NCBI RefSeq assembly: GCF_027625935.1
Contig: NZ_CP115300.1
Coordinates: forward strand, 5,456,001-5,520,000
Source: Streptomyces camelliae
Lineage (GTDB): Bacteria > Actinomycetota > Actinomycetes > Streptomycetales > Streptomycetaceae
DNA length: 64,000 nucleotides
Direction of reading: 5' to 3'
The notes beneath the pieces were generated by a model. The model searched no databases. It worked only from the letters and a program-made list of their open reading frames with translations, and was not told where the DNA came from. Positions within the stretch are counted from its first letter, which is position 1. Every line of letters begins with the position of its first letter. Shown piece by piece: positions 17,335 through 27,330 of this stretch. A program made the position numbers and the translations under genes.

Positions 17335-18936
17335 GTGATGTCGTCTCGCGTCGTGGCCGCGCCGCAGTCCGTGCCGTCCCCGCGCGCCGCGACGGTCGTC
17401 CTCGACGGCTCCGGGCTCGGCGTCGAGGACGTCGTACGCCTCGCCGACGGGACCGCGCGACCGGTCCCCGCGGCCGGGGCGCTGCGACGGGTGGAGGAGT
17501 CCTGGAACGCGGCCCGGCGGATCGCCGCCACCGGGCGCGTCTACGGCCGCTCCACCGGCGTGGGCGCCAATCGGAACGTGGACGTGCCCGCCGAGGCGGT
17601 CGCCGGACACGGCCTGCGCCTGCTGCGCAGCCACGCCGGGGCGATCGGGGAGGAACTGCCCGCCCGGCAGGTGCGCGCCACCCTCGCCGTGCGCGCCAAC
17701 CAGCTGCTGGCCGGCGGCGCCGGGCTCAGACCCGGCGTGGTCACCGCCCTGTGCGAGGCGCTGGAGACCGGCGCCCATCCGGCCGTCAACGAGTTCGGCT
17801 CCGTCGGCACCGGCGACATCGCGGCCCTCGCCCAGGTCGGCCTCGCGCTCGCCGGGGAACACCCCTGGCACGGCCCGGGCGCCCCCGCGCCGCTGCCCCT
17901 CGACAACAACGACGCCCTCGCCCTGATCAGCAGCAACGCCCTCACCCTCGGCCAGTCCGCGCTCGCCCTGGACGAACTGCGCGGGCTGATCGGCGCCACC
18001 CAGGTCGTCGCGGCCCTGTCCCTGCTCGCCGTCGACGGCTCCCACGAGGCCTACGCCGCCCCCGTGCACGCCGCCCGCCCGCACCGAGGCAGCGTCGAGG
18101 TGGCCCGGCGGATGCGGGAGCTGATCGGCGCCGCCGACCGGCCCACCCCGCCGCCGGGGCCTCTCTGTCGGGTCAGGCCGGCTTCGGGCGACGGTGCCTC
18201 TCGCGTGACCCCGGCAAGATCCGAAAGAGAGGCCCCGGGCCGGATCCAGGACCCGTACGGCTTCCGGTGCCTGCCTCAGATCCACGGCCCCGCGCTCGAC
18301 GCGGCCGACGCCCTGGAGCAGATCCTGACGGTGGAGATGAACGCGGCCGCCGAGAACCCGCTCATCGCCCCCGAGGACCTCGCCGCCTACCACCACGGCG
18401 GCTTCTACGCCGCCCAACTCGCCCTGGCCCTGGACCACTTCAGGCTCGCCCTCATGCAGGTGGCCCGGCTGTCGACGTCCCGCCTGTCCACGCTCAACGA
18501 GCCCGCCTACACCCGGCTGCGGCCCTTCCTCGCCGACCACGAGCCGGCCTCCTCCGGCGTGATGATCCTGGAGTACGCGGCCGGCGCCGCCCTCGGCGAG
18601 CTGCGGGCCTTCTCCGCGCCCGCCTCGCTCGGCCACGCTGTACTCTCCCGGGGCGTCGAGGAACAGGCGAGCTTCGCCTCGCTCGCCGCGCGGCAGACCC
18701 TGCGCGCGTGCGGTGCGTACCGCCTGGTGGCCGGCTGCGAACTCGTCGCCGCCGTCCGTGCGCTGCGCCAGCGCGACCTGCGGCCCGACCCGGGGCTGCC
18801 GGCCGGCCGGGCCTTCGCGCTCGCCGAGTCGGTCCTCGACCCCGACCCGGCCGACCGGCCGCTCACCAAGGACGTGACGGAGGCGGCCGCACTGCTCGAC
18901 CGGTTCACGGACATCTGGAGGGGGAGCGCGTCATGA
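17335..18936 (+). CDS. Aromatic amino acid ammonia-lyase-like protein
   Basis: A 533-residue member of the HAL/PAL fold. Recognisable blocks are YGRSTGVGANR (about 70-80), LLRSHAGAIGE, RANQLLAGGAGLRP, SVGTGDIAAL (about 156-165), SSNALTLGQSALAL, RIQDPYGFRCLPQIHG (about 304-319), and EMNAAAENPLI. The triad that should cyclise to the MIO cofactor (Ala-Ser-Gly) reads Gly-Thr-Gly here (158-160), so ordinary lyase chemistry is doubtful. About 30 residues at 274-302 are encoded by a palindromic insert. The GTG at 17335 is placed by AGGGGAG seven bases upstream; the next codon is ATG. An upstream extension to 17185 lacks similarity. Its stop overlaps the RpiR regulator start by four bases. It is not part of the hut operon. 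Confidence 0.8.
   Translation: MMSSRVVAAPQSVPSPRAATVVLDGSGLGVEDVVRLADGTARPVPAAGALRRVEESWNAARRIAATGRVYGRSTGVGANRNVDVPAEAVAGHGLRLLRSHAGAIGEELPARQVRATLAVRANQLLAGGAGLRPGVVTALCEALETGAHPAVNEFGSVGTGDIAALAQVGLALAGEHPWHGPGAPAPLPLDNNDALALISSNALTLGQSALALDELRGLIGATQVVAALSLLAVDGSHEAYAAPVHAARPHRGSVEVARRMRELIGAADRPTPPPGPLCRVRPASGDGASRVTPARSEREAPGRIQDPYGFRCLPQIHGPALDAADALEQILTVEMNAAAENPLIAPEDLAAYHHGGFYAAQLALALDHFRLALMQVARLSTSRLSTLNEPAYTRLRPFLADHEPASSGVMILEYAAGAALGELRAFSAPASLGHAVLSRGVEEQASFASLAARQTLRACGAYRLVAGCELVAAVRALRQRDLRPDPGLPAGRAFALAESVLDPDPADRPLTKDVTEAAALLDRFTDIWRGSAS
18154..18238. repeat. Palindromic insert inside the lyase-like gene
   Basis: A perfect 13-bp inverted repeat (18154-18166, CCGGGGCCTCTCT, with 18226-18238) encloses 59 bases. 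Inside it a second inverted pair GGGTCA (18170-18175) and TGACCC (18206-18211) could extend a foldback. The block falls in frame, between the conserved RRMRELIG and RIQDPYGF blocks, where related proteins have only a short linker. Confidence 0.7.
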
Positions 18937-19826
18937 GTGTGGACAGGGTTACCGGTGCGGATTCCGCGGAAGGCGCCGCGTCCGGCGGTGCGACCGACAG
19001 CCCCGCGGGCCGGCTGCAGGCGCTCTTCGAGGGTCACCGGCTCACCCCGACCCAGCGCCGGATCGCGCACAGCATGGTCCGGCGGGCCGCCGACGTGCCC
19101 TTCCTGTCCAGCGTGGAGCTGGCCGAGCTGGCGGGCGTCAGCCAGCCCTCCGTCACCCGCTTCGCGGTCGCCCTCGGCTTCGACGGCTACCCGGCGCTGC
19201 GCAGGCACCTGCGCGAGGTCGTCCCCGTCGAACCGGCCGCCGAGGCGGGCGTGTTCAACGAGTACCAGCAGGCCGTCGAGGCCGAGATCGAGAACCTCAG
19301 GCACCTCGCCGAACTCCTCGCCGACCCGCGTCCGGTGCAGCGGGCCGGCCGGATCCTCGCCGCCTCCCGCCCGCTGCCGGTGCTCGGCCTGCGGGCCGCC
19401 GCCTCCCAGGCGTACGGCTTCTCGTACTTCGCCGCCAAGGTCCACCCGGACGTCCGGCTGCTCGACGAGGGCGGCACGATGATCCAGGACCGCATCGACG
19501 CCGCCGTCCGCGCGGGCGCCTCCGCCCTGCTGTGCTTCGCGCTGCCCCGGCACCCCCGCGAGGTCGTGGACACCCTCGCCTACGCCCAGGACGTCGGGCT
19601 GACCACGGTCACGGTCGCCGACTCCGCGTTCGCGCCGGTCGCCAAGCACTCCGACCTGCTGCTGCCCGCCGCCGTCGGCACCGGCCTCGCCTTCGACACC
19701 GCGTGCGCCCCGATGCTGCTCGGCCGGGTGCTGCTGGAGGCGCTCTGTGACGACCTGCCCGACGCCCAGGCCCGCCTGGAGGAGTTCGACACGAAGGCGG
19801 CGGCGCGCGGGCTGTTCGTGGAATGA
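18933..19826 (+). CDS. MurR/RpiR family transcriptional regulator
   Basis: A 297-residue regulator with an N-terminal HTH-6 domain (LTPTQRRIAHSMV, then ELAELAGVSQPSVTRFAVALGFDGYPALRRHL) and a C-terminal SIS sugar-isomerase domain (about 140-280) that normally senses a phosphosugar. The ATG overlaps the stop of the lyase-like gene (ATGA), so expression is coupled. GGAGGGGG lies upstream within that gene. Coupling an RpiR regulator with an ammonia-lyase homologue suggests it controls its own operon. The effector is not predictable. Confidence 0.88.
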   Translation: MSVDRVTGADSAEGAASGGATDSPAGRLQALFEGHRLTPTQRRIAHSMVRRAADVPFLSSVELAELAGVSQPSVTRFAVALGFDGYPALRRHLREVVPVEPAAEAGVFNEYQQAVEAEIENLRHLAELLADPRPVQRAGRILAASRPLPVLGLRAAASQAYGFSYFAAKVHPDVRLLDEGGTMIQDRIDAAVRAGASALLCFALPRHPREVVDTLAYAQDVGLTTVTVADSAFAPVAKHSDLLLPAAVGTGLAFDTACAPMLLGRVLLEALCDDLPDAQARLEEFDTKAAARGLFVE

Positions 19827-19855
19827 CCTCCTTCCGGGCGCCCTCCTTCCGGGCG
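19826..19855. repeat. 15-bp direct repeat starting at the stop codon
   Basis: CCTCCTTCCGGGCGC occurs twice back to back (19840 is the junction), beginning within one base of the end of the RpiR gene. It is probably replication slippage. Confidence 0.6.
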
Positions 19856-19940
19856 CGCTCTCAGACTCGTCTCACGTTCTGCCCCTAGCTTCTGCGGGAG
19901 ACAACAGGCGCTGGATGGACACGTGACACGGGAGGCAGAC

Positions 19941-20525
19941 GTGGCGCGCGGAGGGCAGGGACTGGCCCGGGTGGCCGTCGTCGTACGGGCCGGGGCCGCA
20001 CCGCTGTGGTGGTTCGGGGTGGCCGCGGCCGGGGTCGGCGTGCTGCCGCCCGGGGTGACCGGCCGCCGGATCGGGGTGCTGGCCGGGGCCGCACTGTTTC
20101 TCGTCGCGGCGGCCGGCGTACCACTGGCACGGCGGAAGCGGTACGACGCCCTCGCCCGCGGGGCCGCCCGCGCGGGCAAGTTCGACGTGCTGCAGGACCG
20201 GGCGGTGACCGTGCGCGCCTGGCGCCGGGGCCACCGGTGGTGGCTGCTGGCGGCCTTCGCCGCGGCCCTCGGCTCCGCCTTCGCCGTCCCCGCCGCCGGC
20301 GGCATGCTGCTCGCCGGGCTCGGCACCGGGCTGCGGCTGAAGGCGGCCCGGATCGGGCGGCGCGAGCGGGCGGAGCAGACCCTGCTGTGGGTGCGCGTCG
20401 ACTGGCTCGGCCGACGCGGCGGGAGCCCGGTGGGCAAGGCCGTGAAGGGGTGGCGCGGTACGGGTGTCGCGGCCGGCGACGCGGCCCCGGGCGGGGCCCG
20501 CCGCCGTACCGCCGCGCTGGTCTAG
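19941..20525 (+). CDS. Hypothetical membrane protein
   Basis: A 194-residue protein with two pairs of hydrophobic segments (about 18-55 and 100-135) separated by a basic loop (ARRKRYDALARGAARAGKFDVLQD). The C-terminus is basic and rich in Gly. I do not recognise a family. The GTG at 19941 is preferred because GGGAGG sits five to six bases before it; an in-frame GTG at 19923 would add six residues. It is convergent with the Roadblock operon, 35 bp apart. Confidence 0.65.
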   Translation: MARGGQGLARVAVVVRAGAAPLWWFGVAAAGVGVLPPGVTGRRIGVLAGAALFLVAAAGVPLARRKRYDALARGAARAGKFDVLQDRAVTVRAWRRGHRWWLLAAFAAALGSAFAVPAAGGMLLAGLGTGLRLKAARIGRRERAEQTLLWVRVDWLGRRGGSPVGKAVKGWRGTGVAAGDAAPGGARRRTAALV

Positions 20526-20560
20526 GGCCCGCGACGCCGGGATGATCCAAACGACACCCC

Positions 20561-20935
20561 CTAGATCTCCAGCTCCTGCTCGATCTTCTTCAGCTGGTGC
20601 CGTGCCATCGCCAGGTTGGCCCGGGAGGTGTCCAGGACCAGGTAGAGGAACAGGCCGTTGCCGCCGCGGCTCTTGAGCAGGCGGACCAGGTGGTACTGGT
20701 CCGTCAGCGTGATCAGGATGTCCTCGATCTCGCTCTTGAGCCCCAGCATCTCCATCGTGCGCATCTTGGCGCGGATCACGTCGGTGTTGCCGGCGGCGGC
20801 CACGTTCAGGTCGAAGGTCTTGCTGCCGCCCATCGTGCCCAGCGCCATCCCGCTGGTGTAGTCGACGAGCGCGACGCCGGTGGCGCCCTCGATGGAGGTG
20901 AGCGCTTCTTTCAGTGCGGTTTCGGTGTTCGCCAC
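20561..20935 (-). CDS. Roadblock/LC7-domain protein
   Basis: A 124-residue single-domain protein with the Roadblock alpha/beta layout: ALTSIEGATGVALVDYTSGMALG in the first helix and strand, a central DVIRAKMRTMEMLG helix, then ILITLTDQYHLVRLL, GLFLYLVLD and a C-terminal helix. Roadblock proteins dimerise and bind small GTPases or other Roadblock partners; in Streptomyces they occur in conservons. This one has no GTPase or kinase beside it. The GTG at 20935 has GAGAGGA six bases upstream. It is the fourth and last gene of an operon with two more Roadblock genes and a PATAN-like gene, 20 bp behind the previous stop. Confidence 0.82.
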   Translation of the reverse strand: MANTETALKEALTSIEGATGVALVDYTSGMALGTMGGSKTFDLNVAAAGNTDVIRAKMRTMEMLGLKSEIEDILITLTDQYHLVRLLKSRGGNGLFLYLVLDTSRANLAMARHQLKKIEQELEI

Positions 20936-20955
20936 GGTGAGTCCTCTCGAATCGT

Positions 20956-21456
20956 TCAACTGTCGGTCGCGGTGCGCATGTCGGCGCCCGCGGTGCGGGT
21001 CGTACGGGTACGGGCCGGTGGCGCGGGGCTGACGGCGCCCAGCGTCCTTCGGGGCGGGACGGCGGCCCGGGCGGCGGCCTCGGCGGCGTCGAGCAGCTCC
21101 CCGATCCGGGCGCCGGCCCGGCGGCCCTCCAGGTGCAGCCGCCCGACGTTGACCCGGCCCTCGGCGAGCAGGGTCAGTACGGCGGTGCGGCCCGCGGCGT
21201 AGGTGGCGACGTAGCCGCCCTCGCCGCGCACCAGCAGCTCGCGGAAGCCGCCGTGCCCGGTGGCGTCGCTGACCCGTACGGCCACGCCGAGCGCGGCGGC
21301 GGTCAGCGCGGCCAGGCCCTCCGGGTCCACCCCCGGGGTGTCGTGGGCGACGACGAGCCCGTCGACGCCGGCCGCCAGGGCGCCGGTGAGCTGCGGCACC
21401 CGGGTCCGCAGCCGGCGCAGCTCCTCCAGGACGGCCTGGAGGTCCTCCTCGGACAC
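20956..21456 (-). CDS. Roadblock/LC7-like protein with basic tail
   Basis: A 166-residue protein. About residues 1-115 form a Roadblock-type domain (LRTRVPQLTGALAAGVDGLVVAHD, AALTAAALGVAVRVSD, GYVATYAAGRTAVLTLLAEG). A helix with RAGARIGELLDAAEAAARAA and a disordered Pro/Arg/Thr tail follow. The GTG at 21456 is chosen because AGGAGA lies about ten bases upstream and the domain begins there; the longer frame to 21510 overlaps the end of the PATAN-like gene. Third gene of the operon. Confidence 0.75.
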   Translation of the reverse strand: MSEEDLQAVLEELRRLRTRVPQLTGALAAGVDGLVVAHDTPGVDPEGLAALTAAALGVAVRVSDATGHGGFRELLVRGEGGYVATYAAGRTAVLTLLAEGRVNVGRLHLEGRRAGARIGELLDAAEAAARAAVPPRRTLGAVSPAPPARTRTTRTAGADMRTATDS

Positions 21457-21490
21457 GATCAGCTCTCTCCTCTCGGCGGGGCGGTGCCGT

Positions 21491-22282
21491 TCAAAGCGCC
21501 TCCAGCGCATCCCTGAGCCTCTTCAGCAGCGCGATGTCGGGGTCGGTGACCGGGGGTGGGTACGGCAGGGAGGCCGGGGCCGCGGGCGGCACCGGTGCGA
21601 GGTGGCCGGCCGCCGCGAGCCGGCGCACGTCGACCAGCGTGTGGAAGGCCTGCCGGCCCAGGTTCCGGGCGATCCCGGTGGCCGTGCGGACGCCGTCCAC
21701 GCGGTCCAGGACCACCCGCTGCCGGGACGTGACCGGCGCGGGCGCCGCCGGGTCGGCCCGGATCAGCGGGGCGCTGTCGGTGGCCGGGTCGGGCCACAGC
21801 CGGTGCAGCAGCAGCCGGCGGCGCAGCGTCTCGCGTTCCAGCGCGACGACCGGAACCGAAGGCAGCGGGCCGAGCCGGGGGGTGTTGTCGTAGCGGAAGC
21901 GGCCCGGGGTGCTGCTCGGCGCCAGCGCGAAGTACCCGGCGTCGTACAGCGCGTCCAGATGGCACAGCTCCAGCGCGCCTGTGGTCAACAGCCCCGACTC
22001 CAGCAGGAGTTCGGCGGCCTGCGGCGGGTCAGCGGTGCGCGCGGCGGCCCGCTGCCAGGCAGCGGCCGCGAGGGTGCCGTGGGCCGTGAGGAGCACGCCG
22101 AGGCCCGGGGAGCAGGGGCTCTCGGCGTGCACCACCCGGCCCTCGGCCAGGTACAGGGTGCCGTGCTCGCGCACCAGGACGCCGGTGGCCCGCTCCTCGG
22201 CCAGCCGGGTCAGCATCGGCGACAGGGCCCGGCCGGCCGTCTTGTCCCGCACCGGCAGCGGAGGTATGTGCGTCACGGTCAT
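21491..22282 (-). CDS. PATAN/DUF4388-like protein
   Basis: A 263-residue protein. The N-terminal 130 residues resemble the PATAN (DUF4388) fold: RATGVLVREHGTLYLAEGRVVHAES, SPGLGVLLTAHGTL, then ELLLESGLLTTGALE. The C-terminal third resembles a winged helix (LDRVDGVRTATGIARNLGRQAFHTLVDVRRLAAAGHL). PATAN proteins take part in two-component and surface-behaviour signalling elsewhere. The ATG (22282-22280) overlaps the stop of the first Roadblock gene as ATGA. It has no receiver domain, so the input is probably the Roadblock partners. Function unknown. Confidence 0.7.
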   Translation of the reverse strand: MTVTHIPPLPVRDKTAGRALSPMLTRLAEERATGVLVREHGTLYLAEGRVVHAESPCSPGLGVLLTAHGTLAAAAWQRAAARTADPPQAAELLLESGLLTTGALELCHLDALYDAGYFALAPSSTPGRFRYDNTPRLGPLPSVPVVALERETLRRRLLLHRLWPDPATDSAPLIRADPAAPAPVTSRQRVVLDRVDGVRTATGIARNLGRQAFHTLVDVRRLAAAGHLAPVPPAAPASLPYPPPVTDPDIALLKRLRDALEAL

Positions 22283-22665
22283 CCCAGCACCAGCCGGGCG
22301 GCCATCTCGCCGAGCCGGATCCGGGCGAGCGCGAGGTTGCCGTCCTCGCGGCCGAGCCACAGATGCAGGAACACACTGCTGTCGAAGGACGTGTCCACGA
22401 ACCGCAGCAGGTGGTAGCTGTCGCGGTTGCTGACGATCACGTCCTCGACGGGTGGCCGCCCGTCGTCCGTGCCGGCCGCGAACGCGCCGTGCTCGGCGGC
22501 CATCCGGGCCAGTTCGGCGGCCTCGGCGGCGGTCGTCTCGTGATCGCCGCCGGGCGCCTCCCCTACCGTGCCGAGCGCCAGTCCGCTCGTCCAGTCCACG
22601 AGCGCGGCGCCCCGCGCACCGGGCAACCGCATCGCTTCCAGCAGGCACTCGTCGATTCCGGGCAC
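22279..22665 (-). CDS. Roadblock/LC7-domain protein, first gene of operon
   Basis: A 128-residue protein clearly paralogous to the one at 20561: GARGAALVDWTSGLALGTVG, a helix ELARMAAEHGAFA, VIVSNRDSYHLLRFV, VFLHLWLGREDGNLALARIRL. The GTG at 22665 is preceded by GGGAGGGGA. It is translationally coupled to the PATAN-like gene. The arrangement Roadblock, PATAN, Roadblock, Roadblock differs from a conservon, which has a histidine kinase, Roadblock, DUF742 and a GTPase. Confidence 0.8.
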   Translation of the reverse strand: MPGIDECLLEAMRLPGARGAALVDWTSGLALGTVGEAPGGDHETTAAEAAELARMAAEHGAFAAGTDDGRPPVEDVIVSNRDSYHLLRFVDTSFDSSVFLHLWLGREDGNLALARIRLGEMAARLVLG

Positions 22666-22844
22666 CGTGGCTCCCCTCCCGCCTGGGACTCCGGCTGAGT
22701 GACGCCGACACTACGCACCGTGCGCGCCGCCGGGGGAGGCCTTTGGCATTTTCCAGTGGAACATGCGTCCGGCGTACTAGTGTGGGTCAACTGGCGTCTG
22801 TGCCGGGGGAGTTGATCATGTTGTGCGCGGGGAGGGGGCGTGCG

Positions 22845-24218
22845 TCAACGGCTCCCGGGCGCCCGCAGGGTGGTGAGTGCGTCCACGTGCGCCCCTCCGG
22901 ACTCCGCCACCACCTCGGCCATGGTCTGCGGCTCCCGTACGACCGCGAAGGCGACACCTCCCGCACCGTCCGGCGCGAAGCCGTAGATGCCGGGCCGGGC
23001 CAGGGAGTTGTAGGCGTAGTGGTGGGCGAAGTAGTACGCGCCCGTGTCCAGCGCCGCCGCGTAGTCGCCCTGCTCCAGCGCGGGCAGCGCGCGCCCCTCG
23101 GCGAGCAGGTCGCCCGAGAAACAGGCCGGCCCGGCCACGTCCTGCACCACGTCCGGCCCCTGCTTGGGGCGCCCCTTGGCGTCGTACCCGGCGATCCTGA
23201 GCGGCCACGCCTCGGGCACGTACACCGTGCGCGTCGCCACCTGCACGCCCGCGTGCGTCACCGCGATCCGCCGCCCGCCCGCGTACTTGGCGTACTCCAC
23301 CCGCGCCACCACCGTCCCGTGCCGGGCCATGAGCGAGCGCCCGAACTCGGTCACCAGCCCGTACCGCCCGTCGAACAGCCCCGGCACCTGCTCGGCCAGC
23401 ACGCGCGCGTACTGCGCGTACGTCGGCGCCGCCACCTCGGAGGCGAAGTCCACCGAGAGCCCCCCGCCGATGTCGAGCGTGTCGATCTGCCGCCGCCCGG
23501 CCCGCGCGTTGACCTCCTCCGCGAGCGCGTACGTCTCCGCCACGCCCCGCGCCAGCAGCGGCAGCGGGATGCCCTGTGAGCCGGTGTGCGCGTGCAGCCG
23601 GGTCAGCCACGGCCGCTCCAGGAACACCCGGACGACCCACTCGCGCGCCCCCTCGTCCCGCAGCGCCACCCCGAACTTCGAGGTCGCCGTCGCCGTGGAC
23701 GTGGCCCCGATGGTCCCGCCGCCGATCTGCGGGTTGACCCTGAGACCCAGCGGGGAGCGGGTGGACGTCTGCCGGACGAGGGCGTCCAGCCGGTCCAGCT
23801 CCTGCGGGTTGTCGGCGTTCACGGCGATGCCCAGCGCCAGCGCCTCGCGCAGCTCGGCCGGGGTCTTCGCGGGCGCGTCCAGCACCGTCCGCTCCGCCGG
23901 CACCCCGGCCGCCCGCGCCAGCGCCAGCTCGCCCGGGCTCGCGACCTCCGCGCCGAGACCCGCCTCGCCCAGCAGCCGCAGCACCGGCACCAGCGGGGTC
24001 GCCTTCACCGCGAAGGCGTGCAGCACCGGGGTGCCGGGCGCCACCACCGCGTCGAACGCCGCCCGCAGGGCCGCCGCCGACCGCCGGATCCCGGTCACGT
24101 CCAGCAGCCCCACCACGGCCGCGTCCGGCCCGAGCAGCCCCTGCTCCACGGCGGCGCGCACCGCCTCGTCCCGCCGGGCGGCGCGGTCCTGGGCCTCGGC
24201 CTGGATGTCCCGCTCCAC
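22845..24218 (-). CDS. Fold-type III PLP decarboxylase, diaminopimelate decarboxylase-like
   Basis: A 457-residue alanine-racemase-fold enzyme. The PLP lysine is in LHAFAVKATP (about residue 73). Other blocks are GLGAEVASPGEL, HTGSQG (PLP ring-stacking His), DIGGGLSVDF and EFGRSLMARHG. CFSGDLLAEG occupies the position of the active-site cysteine segment (LysA reads CESGD). The overall order matches decarboxylases of diaminopimelate, ornithine or related diamino acids. It probably is not the housekeeping LysA, because no lysine or threonine genes are near. The GTG at 24218 follows AGGGGAG by five bases. It is divergent from the hut operon and upstream of the Roadblock operon on the same strand, with 179 bp between. 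Confidence 0.8.
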   Translation of the reverse strand: MERDIQAEAQDRAARRDEAVRAAVEQGLLGPDAAVVGLLDVTGIRRSAAALRAAFDAVVAPGTPVLHAFAVKATPLVPVLRLLGEAGLGAEVASPGELALARAAGVPAERTVLDAPAKTPAELREALALGIAVNADNPQELDRLDALVRQTSTRSPLGLRVNPQIGGGTIGATSTATATSKFGVALRDEGAREWVVRVFLERPWLTRLHAHTGSQGIPLPLLARGVAETYALAEEVNARAGRRQIDTLDIGGGLSVDFASEVAAPTYAQYARVLAEQVPGLFDGRYGLVTEFGRSLMARHGTVVARVEYAKYAGGRRIAVTHAGVQVATRTVYVPEAWPLRIAGYDAKGRPKQGPDVVQDVAGPACFSGDLLAEGRALPALEQGDYAAALDTGAYYFAHHYAYNSLARPGIYGFAPDGAGGVAFAVVREPQTMAEVVAESGGAHVDALTTLRAPGSR

Positions 24219-24296
24219 AGCGTCTCCCCTCGTCTCCGCCTCAGGTACCTGTCCAGCCAAACACCGGCGGCGCGCGAACGGGGGGCCTCCGATGTA

Positions 24297-24334
24297 TTGA
24301 CTAGTTCTATTCAGACCTACAGGATGTGAATAGA
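24297..24334 (+). promoter_or_regulatory. hut operon promoter with overlapping inverted repeat
   Basis: TTGACT (24297-24302), a 17-base spacer and CAGGAT (24320-24325) form a good principal-sigma promoter. An inverted repeat with perfect 8-bp arms, TCTATTCA (24306-24313) and TGAATAGA (24327-24334), lies in the spacer and just past the -10, where a bound repressor would block polymerase. Confidence 0.7.
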
Positions 24335-24358
24335 CGTAGTAACAGGAGGAGGCAGACG

Positions 24359-26019
<1,661 letters not shown>

Positions 26020-26023
<4 letters not shown>

Positions 26024-27330
26024 CCCAGCGCTCCGCCGAGCTGAGCGGCAACGGTCCGGTGGGGGCTGAGTCCCCGTCGCCGTCTGCCGCTTCGGCCACC
26101 CCTTCCTTCCAGGAGATGTGGCGCGAGCTGCTCCCCATCGGGCGGCACCCCGACTCCAAGGGATACCGGCGCTACGCCTGGACCGGGGCCGACACCGAGT
26201 GCCGGGCCTGGTTCAAGGAGCAGGCCGAGGCGCGTGGGCTGGCCTACGAGGTCGACCGGAACGGGAATCAGTGGGCCTGGGCCGGGGACCCGGCCGCCGG
26301 GGACGCCGTCGTCACCGGGTCACATCTGGACTCGGTGCCGGACGGCGGCGCCTTCGACGGGCCCCTCGGGGTCGTGTCCTCCTTCGCCGCCCTGGACGAA
26401 CTGCGCGGGAGGGGAGCGCGGTTCACCAAGCCCCTGGCCATCGTCAACTTCGGGGACGAGGAAGGGGCCCGCTTCGGGCTCGCCTGCGTCGGCTCCCGGC
26501 TCACCTCCGGGCAGCTGACCGTCGAGCAGGCACACCGGCTGACCGACGGGGACGGGGTCACGCTGCCGCGGGCCATGGAGGCCGCCGGATACGACCCCGA
26601 CGCCCTCGGGGCCGACCCCGAGCGGCTGGCCCGGATCGGCGCCTTCGTCGAGCTGCACGTCGAACAGGGCCGCGCGCTGGACCTGTCCGGCGACCGGGTC
26701 GGCATCGCCAGCGCCATCTGGCCGCACGGGCGCTGGCGGTTCGACTTCCGGGGCGAGGCGAACCACGCCGGCACCACCCGGCTGGTGGACCGGCGCGACC
26801 CGATGCTGTCGTACGCCGAGACCGTGCTCGCCGCCCGCCGCGAGGCCCGGCTCGCCGGGGCCGTCGCCACCTTCGGCAAGATCGCGGTGGAGCCCAACGG
26901 GGTCAACGCGATCCCCTCCCTCGTGCGCGGCTGGCTCGACTCCCGCGCCGCCGACCAGGACACCCTGGACACCGTCGTCGGCGGCATCGAGAAGGCCGCG
27001 CGGGAGTACGCCGACGCCCACGGCATCGATCTCGACGTCGTACGGGAGTCCTTCACGCCCGTCGTCGAGTTCGACCACGCCCTGCGCGACGAACTCGGCC
27101 GCATCCTGGGCAAGGAAACCGGTACGGACACCGGCCTGACCGTGCCCGTCCTCGGGACCGGCGCCGGACACGACGCCGGGATCCTCGCCGGGAGCATCCC
27201 GACCGCCATGCTGTTCGTGCGCAACCCCACCGGTGTCTCGCACTCCCCGGCCGAGTTCGCCGCCGAGGACGACTGCCTGGCCGGGGTGCGCGCACTCGCC
27301 GACGTACTGGAAGGGCTGGCCTGCAGGTGA
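26020..27330 (+). CDS. M20 amidohydrolase, allantoate amidohydrolase-like
   Basis: A 436-residue binuclear zinc hydrolase of the M20 / N-carbamoyl-amino-acid amidohydrolase group. Metal ligand motifs are [16 protein letters not shown] (His, Asp), [10 protein letters not shown] (Glu-Glu), [11 protein letters not shown] (His) and a C-terminal SHSPAEF (His). The central dimerisation domain (about 225-335) carries [18 protein letters not shown]. The usual annotation is allantoate amidohydrolase. Its place between hutU and hutF, coupled at both ends by GTGA overlaps, argues for a role in histidine breakdown. The pathway needs an enzyme for N-formylglutamate hydrolysis and no hutG is present here. 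Confidence 0.85.

Noticed and set aside
22452..23579. Plus-strand frame opposite the Roadblock operon and PLP decarboxylase
   Set aside because: Arg/Pro-rich antisense composition; the opposite genes have motifs and ribosome-binding sites.
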